From Antedon mediterranea (lineage: Eukaryota > Echinodermata > Crinoidea > Comatulida > Antedonidae): 64,000 nt of DNA. This document shows positions 12,536 to 25,700 of this stretch, piece after piece. The position numbers were made by a program, and so were the translations under genes. Each line of letters opens with the position of its first letter. The first letter of the stretch is position 1. The stretch is taken from assembly GCF_964355755.1 (NCBI RefSeq), contig NC_092678.1, positions 15,286,922 to 15,350,921 of the forward strand, written 5' to 3'. The notes under the pieces are model-generated. The model worked only from the letters and a program-made list of their open reading frames with translations, was not told the DNA's origin and ran no database searches.

Positions 12536-12990
12536 TTTGCACAATGGTATGATGAACGTGAACTCCTTAACAGACTGAAAGTTCTGTTCAAAAAAATGCA
12601 GGTGATTTTGAAGCGGTGATTAGAGTTACCAGTACAATGGAACTGTTAGCACTGTTAACTGATTCTGGGCTGTTAAGTTGACACAATCTGGCTGTACTGT
12701 TTGACACAATACAGATAACTAAACAAAATGGCTTTGAGGACATGGTTAAAAATAAGCTTCCTTTTTTCAAGGTTTGAGACCCAAACTACATTGTCATTTT
12801 CACCACCATAAATCTGTTTAATCTGGGAAAAAGTCTCAGTGACTCAGATGTGAAAACTCTTGTTGGACGATACAACTTTCCTTTTTTAAAGAGGTATGCA
12901 GATAATTGGAGTTTGATTTTAGATTTTGAAAAGCGAGGGATCTTGAGTGAAGACAACATTAAATTGTTTAAAAATAATTTGGAAAGTTAA
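12498..12990 (+). pseudogene. Decayed tandem-DED exon
   Basis: After the acceptor at 12497 the frame reads DLSDDEFKQFIT, then TAG (12533-12535). Death-effector-like sequence continues past it (FAQWYDERELLNRLKVLF), shifts frame near 12590-12600, continues (GDFEAVIRVTSTMELLALL), hits TGA at 12679-12681, continues to TGA at 12775-12777, and resumes in a second DED-like block ending RGILSEDNIKLFKNNLES and TAA at 12988-12990. At least two stops and one frameshift break what appears to have been a two-DED exon parallel to 9601-10152. The gene probably terminates at the first TAG. Confidence 0.65.
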
Positions 12991-15000
12991 ACTAAATGTA
13001 GACTTTGTGGTGCTATGTTTTAACCAATTATGCAATTGATATTATTATGTATGCACTAGGCCTATACAAATTTACTTATGGGAACATTTCAGTAAATCTC
13101 GCGTACCGTAACTGCTATAATTGATAAAAAAATGTTCCGTAATCGTTTTAGCTTAAATACTTCAGAATTTTTTTATCACTACCGATACGATTCTGCGAAC
13201 TGTTTGATAATAATACTGTAATAATAACAACTAGAGTATTTTTTATTTGGGAACACTTTTAAGAAAGCACATAACTGTCCAACTGTACCATTTTCACGTT
13301 TGCTTGCGCACTTCTATTTTATGTTGCAATGCAGTTTATGCATTGGTACCATAGTACAGGTATTATATATAAGTAAATAATTAATTATATAACTCCTAAA
13401 TACATTACTGCCATTTGCTTAGACGATTGTGGGTCACATGGGGTGCAATAGTACGCACTATTAAACGATCGTTTAATAGTACTTTTCTCCGTGTACAAAA
13501 AAAAATCTTTTCGGAAAATATTTTGATTATTCGATTTCTTCTGAAATACAACAGCGACACCTATTTTGTACTTTCGTCGCCGCCAATGTTATTGTTATGA
13601 CTGGTTTACCTATGTAAGTTCCTTTTTTGAGAAATATTTAATTATTATTTAATTAACTAATTTAGATCAAAAAAGCATTTAAATTAACTTTAGATCGTTT
13701 TTAGGATTTTTATTAATTAATGGTGAACATCTCTAAAGGACGTGGAATCGTTGGAGAAAACATAATTAGCTTAGATGTGTTCCATTTGCCTGTCGAAATT
13801 TCGTATTGCTGTCTTTCAGCATAAGCCTAGTAGTAGGCCTAGGATTGTTTGGTCGTTTGTTTGTTGACATAATTAACACTACAGTAGGTGCATTTATAAA
13901 ATCCATATCAATAATAATATTTAATATAATTTTTAAACACTAGATGTTTCTGTTTTAATCAATGATAATTGGTGAAGCAAACGTCGGCCTTGGCTAGGCC
14001 TACCATTTATTTGACTCAAAGGACAGGAATAATATAATACGTTTTTATGATACCGAACTATAATGCAACTCATGAGGTAATTACTGAAAATGTAAATGAT
14101 GTGGGTATCAGTGACTGGATTTCAATAAAGATACAAATTCAAAAGCAAAATGCTAAATTAAAATGACAAAGTTAATCAGGCAAAACAGAGCTTTTGTGTA
14201 TCACTAACTCTTCCACCATACAAGTAGTAATACATATAGTAATGCAGTAATATAGAAGTATATTAACGTCTATTTCAATTCAGACGTATTTTTGGCAATC
14301 GATTGGAAACCCCACATTTAAATATATATTTGTATATCATATAGAATTAAGATATGCTTAAATTACTTAGAAAAATGAATTGTTAATTGCAGAATTTGAT
14401 ATTATATTTATTGTGTGTGTATCTGTTACCGTTGCGTTGGTCCTGTTGTTGGTACCATGAAATATACAGTAAAGTACAAATAAATGCTTTTTAAATCAGC
14501 ATCTCATGCATTTTGGTAAATTGAAAATATGCAGAAGTTATTAAACAGTGCCTCTTTGTAAGTACTATTCCATGTGTCCAGGACTTCTAGGTTATATTAT
14601 TGTAATAATAGTTTACTCTGAGAAATACAGAACAAGACACAAGTTACTAAAATGATGTGTCTAAGCTGCTGCTAAACATCACATTAAGTAATTGTAGCCA
14701 ATATGTTTGCACCGGCATTTACAGATTTACACTGACTACCGGTATTTTGTGTATTTTCTACAATAAGCGATCATGTAATGTTTGTAACTTTCTAACTTTT
14801 TTTATCGATAATATACTGTAATTTTGTATTGTTTAAACCTCTTTTAATATTGATAATGTTTAGTACATTGACATTTTACAGACGAAAATAGATAATAACA
14901 AATGATGTGAATATGAAGGCAATAAACTACTACTACTATTGACTTGTTTGAATTACTATGTGTTGTATTCTTGAATTATTTACTCACCAGACTCATACAC
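12991..15000. other. Intergenic, no gene seen
   Basis: AT-rich non-coding sequence between the decayed DED exon and the ITIH-like gene. Besides the repeat at 13425-13600 I see short open frames without splice context and several TAGGCCTA palindromes near 13060-14000. No RNA gene is recognised. Confidence 0.5.
13425..13600 (+). repeat. Dispersed repeat with central palindrome
   Basis: About 80 bp starting GACGATTGTGGGTCACATG match, inverted, the segment at about 44205-44290. Each copy contains a palindrome around AACGATCGTT flanked by AGTACGCACTATT-type sequence. Only the left ~80 bp are clearly shared; the remainder is a guess at the element's extent. Confidence 0.5.
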
Positions 15001-15049
15001 TCTTAAAACAAAGTGACCAAAATCGGATAAATTTGTAACCGTAAATGTT

Positions 15050-15290
15050 GACATTTTTGGGGTAAAAACAAACCGTGAACGTGCCAAAGTTGGGTCAATA
15101 AATGGTCATAATGACCCAATATTTTGGGGTAAGCTGACCCAACAAATTGGGTTGGGTCATTAGAACTGGGTTGTGGTGACCCAAGTTGAGGCATTAAAAC
15201 TGGGTCATGGTGACCCAATATTGGGTTATAGTAACTAAGTAGATTGCAATAAATGTTGGGTCATTACAACCATATTTTGGGTCAAATCAG
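15050..15290. repeat. TGGGTCA / TGACCCA inverted-motif cluster
   Basis: Within ~240 bp the hexamers GGGTCA or TGACCC occur about ten times in both orientations, often as TTGGGTCA...TGACCCAA pairs. The block is a diverged tandem array of a small palindrome. It lies about 1 kb upstream of the ITIH-like promoter region. Half-sites GGGTCA resemble nuclear-receptor half-sites, but the array structure suggests repeat expansion rather than a designed enhancer. Confidence 0.55.
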
Positions 15291-16084
15291 ATGAATAAAA
15301 TAACAAAACTAATTATCCATATCATTTGATATTTTATTCAACTCATTACATTATTGAATTATTGAGTACTAGCGTAATTGAGTGTTATTAATAAATTGGA
15401 GAGGGTACTATGTTAGCGCATACGGTACCTATTGTAATTAATATTATTTTTTTCTTAATCACAAAAAATAATAAATTAATTTGCTTTCATTATCAAAATC
15501 ACATTATCATAACTATGATCAGTCTTTTTATATATAAAATAAACAGGAAAATCTATTTTTTTAGCGCAGAATGTCCTCGCAGTATCGTTCAGTAATATAT
15601 ACCACCTGTCACCCCTGATGCTTTAATTTAGTAAATACTGGTAGGGGTGATCACAGAACAGATATTGCAGTAAAACAACTTCCTTTAGTTTTCTTATTTG
15701 TACAATAATAGATTACAATGACGCAGAAAGGAAGTCTATAAAGATGTGTATTGTATAACGGAAGTTGTACCAAAATAGTTAATTTAAGTTTCAGGATACC
15801 GGTGCTTTTTAATGACATGCCACGAATTGTATTTATTGACGCTAAATAATAATATTTGAGAAAATAGTATGACAATAGCTAAACTTCGTGTTACAGTTGA
15901 CATATTTCTTACTGCCCAAAGAACGGACGGAATATTTAAAAATAGGCATACTGACTTCTAAATTATCTGTCAAAGTTAATAAAAAAATATTATAAGACTC
16001 TAATATAATAGGATCAAGTCACCATGCCGACGTATGTGCAGCAAATCGGCAATACGGACGTTTGAATTCGCAGTCCGTACTCAC

Positions 16085-16345
16085 TGACGTCATAACATCT
16101 AAAAATTAATTTCGATTGGGCCACTGTATCTTAGCGTGTACCTGCACGGACATAATTAAGTAGCCTACCATACAAAAAGGCGGAAGGATGTATATATTGT
16201 TAATCTGACGTATATAAGAACATTTCTATTGGTTATGTTGCATTGTATTACTTTGAACCGGACGCATACTGTGGCTATAAAGCTTCGAATGGTACCACTT
16301 TGCTTTCTATCAACGGTGGGAGAGTGTTGGCCTAAAAAGGTAAGT
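16085..16345 (+). promoter_or_regulatory. Putative promoter and 5' untranslated exon of the ITIH-like gene
   Basis: A full CRE palindrome TGACGTCA lies at 16085-16092, a TATA-like TATATAAG at 16211-16218, and an ATTGG (inverted CCAAT) just after. A strong donor AAAAAG|GTAAGT at 16339/16340 could end a non-coding exon spliced to the acceptor at 16728-16729, eight bases before the start codon at 16738. Start site and function are inferred; only the motifs and splice signals are visible. Confidence 0.4.
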
Positions 16346-16737
16346 GGTTGCTTATTAAAATCTTTCAATTAACTTTTTGCCAGTTAGCATGCCACTTTAA
16401 TTAAAGTGGCTTCCTAACAACTTTGTTGCGCACTTTTTAGTACGTACAGTATCTGTATAACTTTTACCCTTTGTAAAACTCTTTTAGGGATAAAACACAT
16501 TGCTTGGTGGTTGGGGGTAAAATACTAACAATAGCCTTTATTAATGCTTCCTTAAAGCCACATTGCAGAGCAAAATACGTACAGCCTATATTCTCTTCTT
16601 AAGTTATATGCTTTGTGACAAAAAATAACCCATTGAGTGCAAATATAGAAAATGAATAGCCGCTTCGTAGCAAATGTAGAGGCTTTTAAGATGCAGCAGT
16701 TTAAAAATTGAGTTTGTTTCGAAATGTAGGTATAATT

Positions 16738-19700
16738 ATGGGTAGACTTTCGTTGTTGACATTAGCGTGCATGGTGACGTGGGTGTGTTTCGTAGTTACG
16801 AAACATTCAAATGCTACACCTCTGGCCGTGATAGTACCAGTCACTAATTTTGAAGGGGATACACACATTGACGAAGAAGATCTGAATTTAGAGGTAAGGT
16901 TGCGTAATACGTTTCACCAACACATTGCTGCAAAATTAAATACCACAATCAGTTATCTATTATCTATAAAAATGGGTGTAATTGATTCCTAAATAACTTA
17001 TCAATAATACATTTTTGGCTCAGTTGTGCATGTGTAACTTATTATTGCAAACACGTGATAACGTGAATATTGCGGATTTGACTGCGTTAAAACTGCTCTT
17101 CTACCTCGACAAAATAATTAAATCGGAACATGTACTGTATATTGCACTAAAAGAACATTCAATATAAAAAGTTTGTCTAAAATTAAATCCATTATTATTA
17201 TGTTTTGCCTAAATAAATACAAGTACAGTTTGCCTTTACTTACAAGAGATACACGGGCCTATAATCTATTATTTTCAGAGAGGAGAGCGCGATGTTGGAT
17301 CGGGTGATGAGCCTAAGCCTGAGAAAAATAGACTGGTGAGTAGCATTCTTTTTTGTCTATTTTTGTTTAAAACAATTGTTTGACAATACAAGAATAATAA
17401 TAGGCCTAAACAGTCTTAACGTCAGATTGTTTCTTTTGTACTGAAGGAAATCAAACATTTTTATGAACAGATTATGCCTGTGGCTACTATTTCAATGGGT
17501 ATCAATATATTTTTGTTTAACTTGAAAAATTGCGAATATGTATACTGTATGTATTTTTGTTGAACATTATTATTATTTCGGTATGTTTTTTTTTCAGAGG
17601 AAACCCGAGATATCTAAGCTACAGATTCGTGGTCGTGTGACATCTAGATTTTCGAGTACCACTGTCACCAGCGTTCTTAGAAACCGAGCCGATGAAGCAG
17701 CGGAGGCCGTGTTTGTCATCAGACTTCCAGAAGAAGCATTTATTGCTAACTTTTCAATGTAGGTCTATTATTAGAAAATAAAAAGAGGATAGTTTAATGC
17801 GATTAATGATTTAGAATAAAAATGTTTTCTTAGTTTACGTATCCACAGAAGAGTAAAAATTACAATGAATTACAATGATAAACATTTCGGAAACGTTTTA
17901 CAATTTTGTTGATAGCTAATGTCAGCTGCTGCTTTTAAAGATTTTTTTTCGAGAATTTTTTCAACTTTCGTAATTGCTAGTTGATACCGAAGTAGTTAAG
18001 GTGATGTCATTAATAATGTTGTACTTTCGACAGCATACAGTAGTTGAAACACTTAAACTTTATTACAAATTTTTGCAAATATATTTTGTTGTTACGTTGT
18101 TTAAAAATGTGATTTTAAACGTTCTAGCTATTTATATTTACCTTATACAGGTGATCTTTTTAAATATTAAATTAAAATCTGATTACAAAATTACGAAAAA
18201 AATCTTAAAAGCAGCAGCTGACTTACAAAATAATTGCAATGTGATGTTACTCTTTTCTCTGGTAAAAAAAATGTTGTAATGTAACACTGCAACCAGAAGT
18301 CTTTTTCCCGCCTGATATTAGTGCGCTTTCGATTTGAGATGGTAGACAAAGAAGACTGTAATTTAACAGGCTGTGTAACGTGGACGGGTTACATGTTCCA
18401 CTCGTCATGGTCTGTTGCTGTCTCGTTTGTCTATGATACCAAAACAAACAAACTTTTGTTCATTAGGCTTATTGTTTTGTGGCAGTTTATTTGAGACTAT
18501 ATAAATATATAAATAAATAATAATTAAGTTTGCCACTACATAATAAGCATCATGTTTGTATAGATATTTTTAGATCAATTTTCAAAAATAAAATACAATA
18601 ATTTAACAAGCATACAGTAGTTACATGCAATATGATTTGTTAAAAATTGCTATGACTATGTTTTAAGGGAAATAGATGGAGTTGTGTATCCTGCGAATAT
18701 AGAAGAAAAAGAAAAGGCTCAAAAGATATACGACGACGCAAGAGACAGAGGTCAGAGTGCAGGCCAAGTAAAACAAACGTAAGTATTATGAAGTATACTA
18801 TAATACAAAACCAGTTTAAAAGTCTTATAGTACGATACGTTGACGATACTATCAAACAATCAATGTATTTACTCTTTAAAACAGATTTGAAGAGAAACGG
18901 TGAAGAGAGCAACACAACACAATATTAATTTCTGTTAAATCTGATTGTAATGTTTAGTCTGAGTTAAACAATTTCCAAATCATCGTATCATTGTTTACTA
19001 TTCCATTATATTTAAGGTCAGAAAAGGTAAATAGTTTTAAGGTATCTGTTAGTGTGGCCAAGAAAACATTCGTTACATTTGAACTGATATACCAAGAAAT
19101 GCTGACACGCAAAAATGGTTATTTTGAGCATCGAACAAGTATTCGCCCAGGACAGGTAAGTGCAATTTTACCCTGTTTTCTAAGTATTATCAGCAAAATC
19201 TAAATGTATCTCAATCTAAACTGTCTGAATACAACACATTATTCTAAGACAGAACAATTAAAAAATAAATATATATTCATTTTCGTTTCAGTAAAAATTA
19301 ATGGTTTGTATTCATTGAATGGGGAAATTATCTATTTCTATCTATTTTTAAACAAAACAATAAATATTTGTGTAAGCAAGATACGAATTTGATCGATTTG
19401 GATATCATGGTGTAGAGAGACAATTTATTATACCACAGCATTGACATCTGGAGGCCAAATCCTAAGACAGAATGTGTCTCTTAGTTTGATATTGTCTAAA
19501 AAATCTGCCAACCCGTGTTCTTTTTTTTAGATTGTTAAAACTATTGACATGCAAGTGGCTATCCTTGAAAGTCAAGGATTGACCGAAGTTAATACAAGTT
19601 GGGTCGGGGATGGAAATAAAAACGACGTAATAACAATACATGATGTTGGCGAAATAAAACTTAAAGGCAAAGATACACGATGTTTCATATCGTATGAACC

Positions 19701-22700
19701 AACTGCTGACGAACAACGAGAAGATTCAGAAGATGGACTAGAGGGGGATTTCGTTATCCGTTACGACGTTGATCATCCAAAAAGCGGAGGTGAACTGCAG
19801 GTGATATATTGATATTACTTGTACTTAGCTGCATCTTTATTTTGTTAATGTCATAGCTCGTTTTCCAGTCGTGACGGTTTAACCGTGATAAATTAACCTT
19901 CTGTCTGAGAATACGTCCAGGGCGAGAAATTACGCGACGTCTCAGGAAAAAATCATGAATAATGCATAAGATTACTTATTGTCTGTGTAAGCCTAAAGAT
20001 AGCCAAAACCTATTTCTTAAATATGACAACCTAAATAATCTTTCTCAACTATTAATACATCTACTATTTTGGTGTGATTCGAACCCATGGTTTCAATTCT
20101 ATAAGTATATACAATGTCGCGCGACGCAAGCTGGTTTGCCGACAACCTATTTGATATATCTATGTCCATGCATATATAGAGCCTTTTACAACCGTCCTTA
20201 AGAAGCGGTCCTTTAATAGAGGTGGTGGTCCTTAAAAAAAGTCGTCACTGACAAGAGGTGTGGTCGTTCAGAGAGGAGATCACTTCCAAGAGGTGGTCAA
20301 TTATAAGAAGCGGTCCCTTAAACGAGAAGGTGGTCGTTCAATAGAGGTCGTTGTGACTGGAGATAGTCGATTATGAGAATCGGTCCTTTAATAGAGAGAA
20401 AAAGTTTGTGGTCCCTTAAAAGAGGTGGCTAAGATAGCTAAGTAAAGATCGATACATTGCACAAGGTTTAGACATTTTTGTAAAATATATAGTTTTCTAC
20501 CTTAGCTGGCGATAGTAACTACATAAGCTGGGAGGCAATTTTCGTTACTACACAAGCTGTTGACCGTTTCTACATTAGTTGGTGTTGATTTTTATTTACT
20601 ACATAAGCTGTTGGGGTTTCTACATTAGCTAAATGTTTTACTACATTAGCGGTGAATTTTTCTAAATTAACGGTTGTTTCGACATTAGCTGGCGTTTTCT
20701 AAATTAGCGGTTGTAACAGAGTCCATAATGTAGATTTCTGTCGAGTACGTCGAGTAATAAACGATTCGCGTCCTGGACAAATTGAAAGCTCGCTGATTTA
20801 TCAAAACAATGTAACTGTTTGTTTAAATATATCTACACAACGTTAAGCTCTGTCTAAACGTACTATCAAACATTTTAAACTAAACAGTATGATGTATGTG
20901 CCATGGACATGATGTCATATCACAACCATGTGTTGCCAAACTAGTAGACAGAGCTATACTTTCGAAAAGTCCAACATTGGATGTATTTACTTTTTTATTT
21001 TACAGATTGTGAATGGCTATTTTGTCCATTACTTTTCACCAGAAGGTCTTCCAGTGGTTCGTAAGAATGTTGTGTTTGTTATTGATGTCAGTGGATCAAT
21101 GAATGGACGGAAGATTCAGCAAACAAAGGAAGCTATGTACACGATTTTAGATGATATGAGAGAAGTTGATTTTTTTAATATCGTAACTTTTACTGATATT
21201 ACAACCACGTGGAAGAACACGCTTCAGCAAGCAACTTATACAAATATTCAACGTGCTAAGAAGTTTGTAAAATCATTAACCGCCCTCTACGGTAAGAGTT
21301 CACTCTTCTCTGATAAACTGATAAATGATGCCTAAGCTGGAAATACGTCGCCCTCTATTGACTAATATTAATTATTATGATGATTTAGGCCTAGGCATAG
21401 ACATTCATGAATAAGTCAGTACCTATACAACAAAACCCTGAAATAATCAGAATCTGCAGGTGTTATGAGATAGTAACTAAATACTTAACACATTCACGTT
21501 ATAACTTGTCTGTAGATAGAACCTACTGGCGCATATTACCGATGTAATAAAAGTATTCAACACCTCGATTCATTACTAGGTGAATTGCGATAGTCAGTGA
21601 GAATCTATCCCATGACTGATGTTAAATATAGAAAAAATCGCTAATAATATTAATCCATTATTATTGTATTACCAAATAGTAACAGTTTTTTTTGTCACTT
21701 TTTGTCATTACTAATAAACAATAGTATAGTCATGTCTCGGGATTGTTCTATAGTCACAACCAGCGCCTCTATGAATTGGTGACTAGTTGGGAGCAGGAAC
21801 GCTGCCGTTTTGATTTAACGGAAAGTATTCACGACTTTTTTTTCTTCTTTTTTGTCTATAGGAACAAACCTAAATGAGGGACTGATAGATGGTATACAAC
21901 TATTACAGAGGCTCACAGAAAACACAGAAGACAGCATACATGGGGTGTCCATGGTGATCATGCTGACTGACGGGCAGCCAACGAATGGTGAAACCAGACT
22001 AAACGTTATAGAAAAAAATGTAGAACAAGCAATAGATGGAAAGTATTCTCTTTTTAACCTTGGCTTTGGTGACAATGTTGATTTCACTTTTCTAGAGAAG
22101 TTAGCTTTAAGAAATCGTGGCCTGGCAAGAAAGATATACGATGACTCAAAGGCTAGCGTTCAGCTTGAAGGGTTCTTTGATGAGGTTGCAACACCTCTTC
22201 TTTACAACGTCGTTTTCAATTACCCAGAAGAGATTGTGGAAATCAACAGCTTATCTCAGACGACTTTTCCAAATTACTTTAAAGGCACAGAACTAGTTGT
22301 TACTGGAAAGATAAAAAAATCGCATATGAGTAATGAGGTCCTTGAAATGACAATTGGTGCGAATTCCGTCGAGACTGCTATTGAATTTCCACTATCAGTT
22401 GAAACAGAAGTGGTAAGTAATATTAGTAAAACAGCACACTCTTAACAGTTTCAAATGTTAGCTAGTTAATTGTATCCTTCAGTGATTGAGATCAGATGGT
22501 TTATCTGTGTCTGCAACACAATCAGTTCAATGCCCATTTAAAGACACCGCGTGCGCGCGGGGAAAATATATACATACAGTACTGTTGGTATTTATCGCAG
22601 CCAGACGTAAGATCAAAGGACTGTCACGTGTTCCTATCCTAGCAGGGCAAACTTAGTATCTTGTTGTTAGATTACATTGCATAAACATAGAAAGTACTGA

Positions 22701-25700
22701 AGTCATTTCCTTTTATTACAATCTATACAAGATTAAACATAAACAAACACTAACTAATTCAAATACGAATACAATTGAAACGAATACATACCGTGGTAAT
22801 GTCGTGTATATTTCAAAAATTCAATTTATTAATTGATTCTTATCTTCTGTATAGGTTCCAGAACTATTGCTCCACAAATATGCAGTTGATGATTTTGCTC
22901 AACGGCTATGGGCTTACCTGTCAATCAAAGACATGCTACAGAGACGAAGTATCAGTAACAATGTCACCGAAAAAGACGAATTAAAAGAAAAGGCTCTGCA
23001 GTTATCACTTGAGTACCATTTTGTAACTCCTTTGACCTCATTGGTCGTTGTTAAGCCGGATGAAGATAAGAAAGAATACGTGCAGGATGAAATAAATTCA
23101 CTATCAGAAGAACGAGAAGTACAGCCGTCTCAAAGTGGGGGTAAATAAAATCATTACTTTATTTTTAATATTTATAAACGGTATTGTAATGGATTTTCGT
23201 CATATAATGGATTTCAGCTTGAAGATGACAACTACCCTATTTACACTTACGATTGTGTTCTGGGATGTTCATTTGCCACTCCATGCCAGAATCAGAACCA
23301 AACTTAGATATTTGAGCCTGAATCTGATTGACCGTGCGTTCCTAACGATAGCCAGGGAGATTAATTGACTTCATTTTGTCACGGTTTACTGCATAAGCTT
23401 GCACAAACATTAAAGTCGCTCCTGGACCCGCCTTGAGAGGTGGTCCAGGTATGCATCCGGCTCAGGGCCGGCCTAGCTTTATGAGTGTTTACACTTATAG
23501 ATTGTCAAATTGTAAGTGTAAAGAAGCTGACAAACTAGACTAAATCTCTGACTACACTATCAAACTAGTAGGACAAAAAATGTGTGTGCCCAAATATGGT
23601 TGTGATATGACATCATCATGTCTATATAGGGGCACATTACAGTTGTTTGTCACATAACGTTTGATAATGTAGACTGAGTTTCACAGCCGAAAGAGATACA
23701 AGCATCTTCTAACGATTAGAATCATGACGTTAAAATATAGCGCAACTGTGACAATTGACGATGTCAGCCAAAATTATATTACCATTATTTATTTTTAGTA
23801 AAACAACTTTCAATAATTTGTGTTTAGGATCATTTGCAAGAATGGCCAGTCAAATTCAGGCCAGTCCAGTTAGAGGGCCAGGTATAGTATACATACTTAA
23901 TAGACATTAAAATACATTTTTTTCTTCTAAAAATGAAAGGCTGCTGCGCATCTTTGGCATAGCAAAATTATATGTGCATAAAACAATTTTAGCTTATCGA
24001 GGGAACACATTGTTCTGTTAGAAACAGGCTTTATGGACTTGAAATGATTCAATTAGAAATGTTGATACATTTATATCACCACTTAATTCTGCTACAGTCA
24101 ATAGGTGCATAATGCTGTACTTTTAACACACCCTACACTGTTCTGTATTACCTACGGTAGAATCTATGACTTCATATTTGATTTGAAATGTGGTTAATAC
24201 AAAACAGATAAAACAGAATAGTTTTACAATTTTAGAAAAAAGTTTTTTTAATTTGTTTGGGTGGAACATGTTTAGTAAAATAAATTATCCATAGTTATGT
24301 AATGGACAAATGTGACCAAATATAGTAAAAAAATGGTATCTGTGGTTAATATTGCTAATACTGTCAGCTGTAAATGTACTTGACAAAACTGGGTTTCTAT
24401 AAATGATCAATTCTAAATTATTTGCATTTTTTCCAGGTCGTCCTTCATCACAAAATCTAGCCAAACGTAAACAATGTAAGTTTGTAACAAGTTGTTATCA
24501 ACAATAACAATAACGGTACTAACGGTACAGAGACACAGCTTTTAACAGATGCCGATAAATGTTCGCAAAATACAAATACTGAGTATCATCAGTAGGCAAT
24601 ACAATTGTAGTTAATCATAAATTGAACAAGGCCATATACATGGTTGCAGTCGCGTACTCAAGTAGTGTTTACTGACTAACCGACCGACCGACCGACCAAC
24701 TGACCGATATAGTGAGCTGTAGATTCACGTTGCACGCGACAAAAAATACCATGTGGCTATAAAAAGAAACGTTACCTGTATCAGATCGGGTTTTAGTGAA
24801 AGAATGAATAATATATTGGTGTTGGTAATAGTACTTAATTTACCCTAATTACAATAGAGTGTTTTGAAAAAAAAAAGTTTACTCTAATATTTTCTTTTTA
24901 TTTAATTTAAACTGATTCAAAAGAAGGCATATGACAATGCCTTCGAGAGTAAATGACAAAAATCAAATAAAATAGAGTCGTTTTGCGCGGAATGAAAAAG
25001 ACTGATATAGGCTACTTGTGCTAAATATCTATAGTGAACAAAATAACAAGAAAGCCTAGGGCATACCCTGTACTTTACCTGCAAAAGAAGGATAACCACA
25101 AAGAATGACGAAAACTATTATGGTAAATTAGTAAACAAATTAATGTAAAGCAAGAAAAACTGTCATTTTCTTTATAATTTTAGGTTAATGTAGCAATATT
25201 AGATTGTATGCAGGTAGTTAACAACTCTACAGCTCACTATGTCGGTTGGTTGGTTGGTCGGTCGGTAAACACCAACTGAAATTTGCGCACGCAACTGCAG
25301 CCATGTCTATGGGCTTGTTACTTTACCATCTTGTTTAAATTCCCAGCGTTTTGACTAAAGTGTCATCATGGTTCAATCTTTGGACTTTTCATTTCCAAAA
25401 GAAACATTAGAAAACACTTAAATGAAATATTATAATATAATATTTATAATATATACAGTACATATCATTACAATACAAACACTTTTAAACACTTCTTTTT
25501 TTACATTGCAGGGAAATCGTTTGGTAAGTGTTAATGTGTGTTTTTTTTAATATTTATTATAATACCAAAATGAATTATGGTGATCAAACTTTTACACTTG
25601 CATGTCCTAAACTGTGAAACATCTTCCTAATCCAATTCCAATACACCTTATATCGAAGTTGTTTAAACACATCTTTTTTGTTAGTTGTAATTTCAATCTG

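Noticed and set aside
18247-18915. Minus-strand frames in ITIH-like introns
   Set aside because: No domain; partly antisense to exon 18668-18778.
24660-24720. Regular CCGA/GGTC repeats as a CRISPR-like array
   Set aside because: Simple 4-bp repeats inside a MITE in a eukaryotic genome; no spacers.
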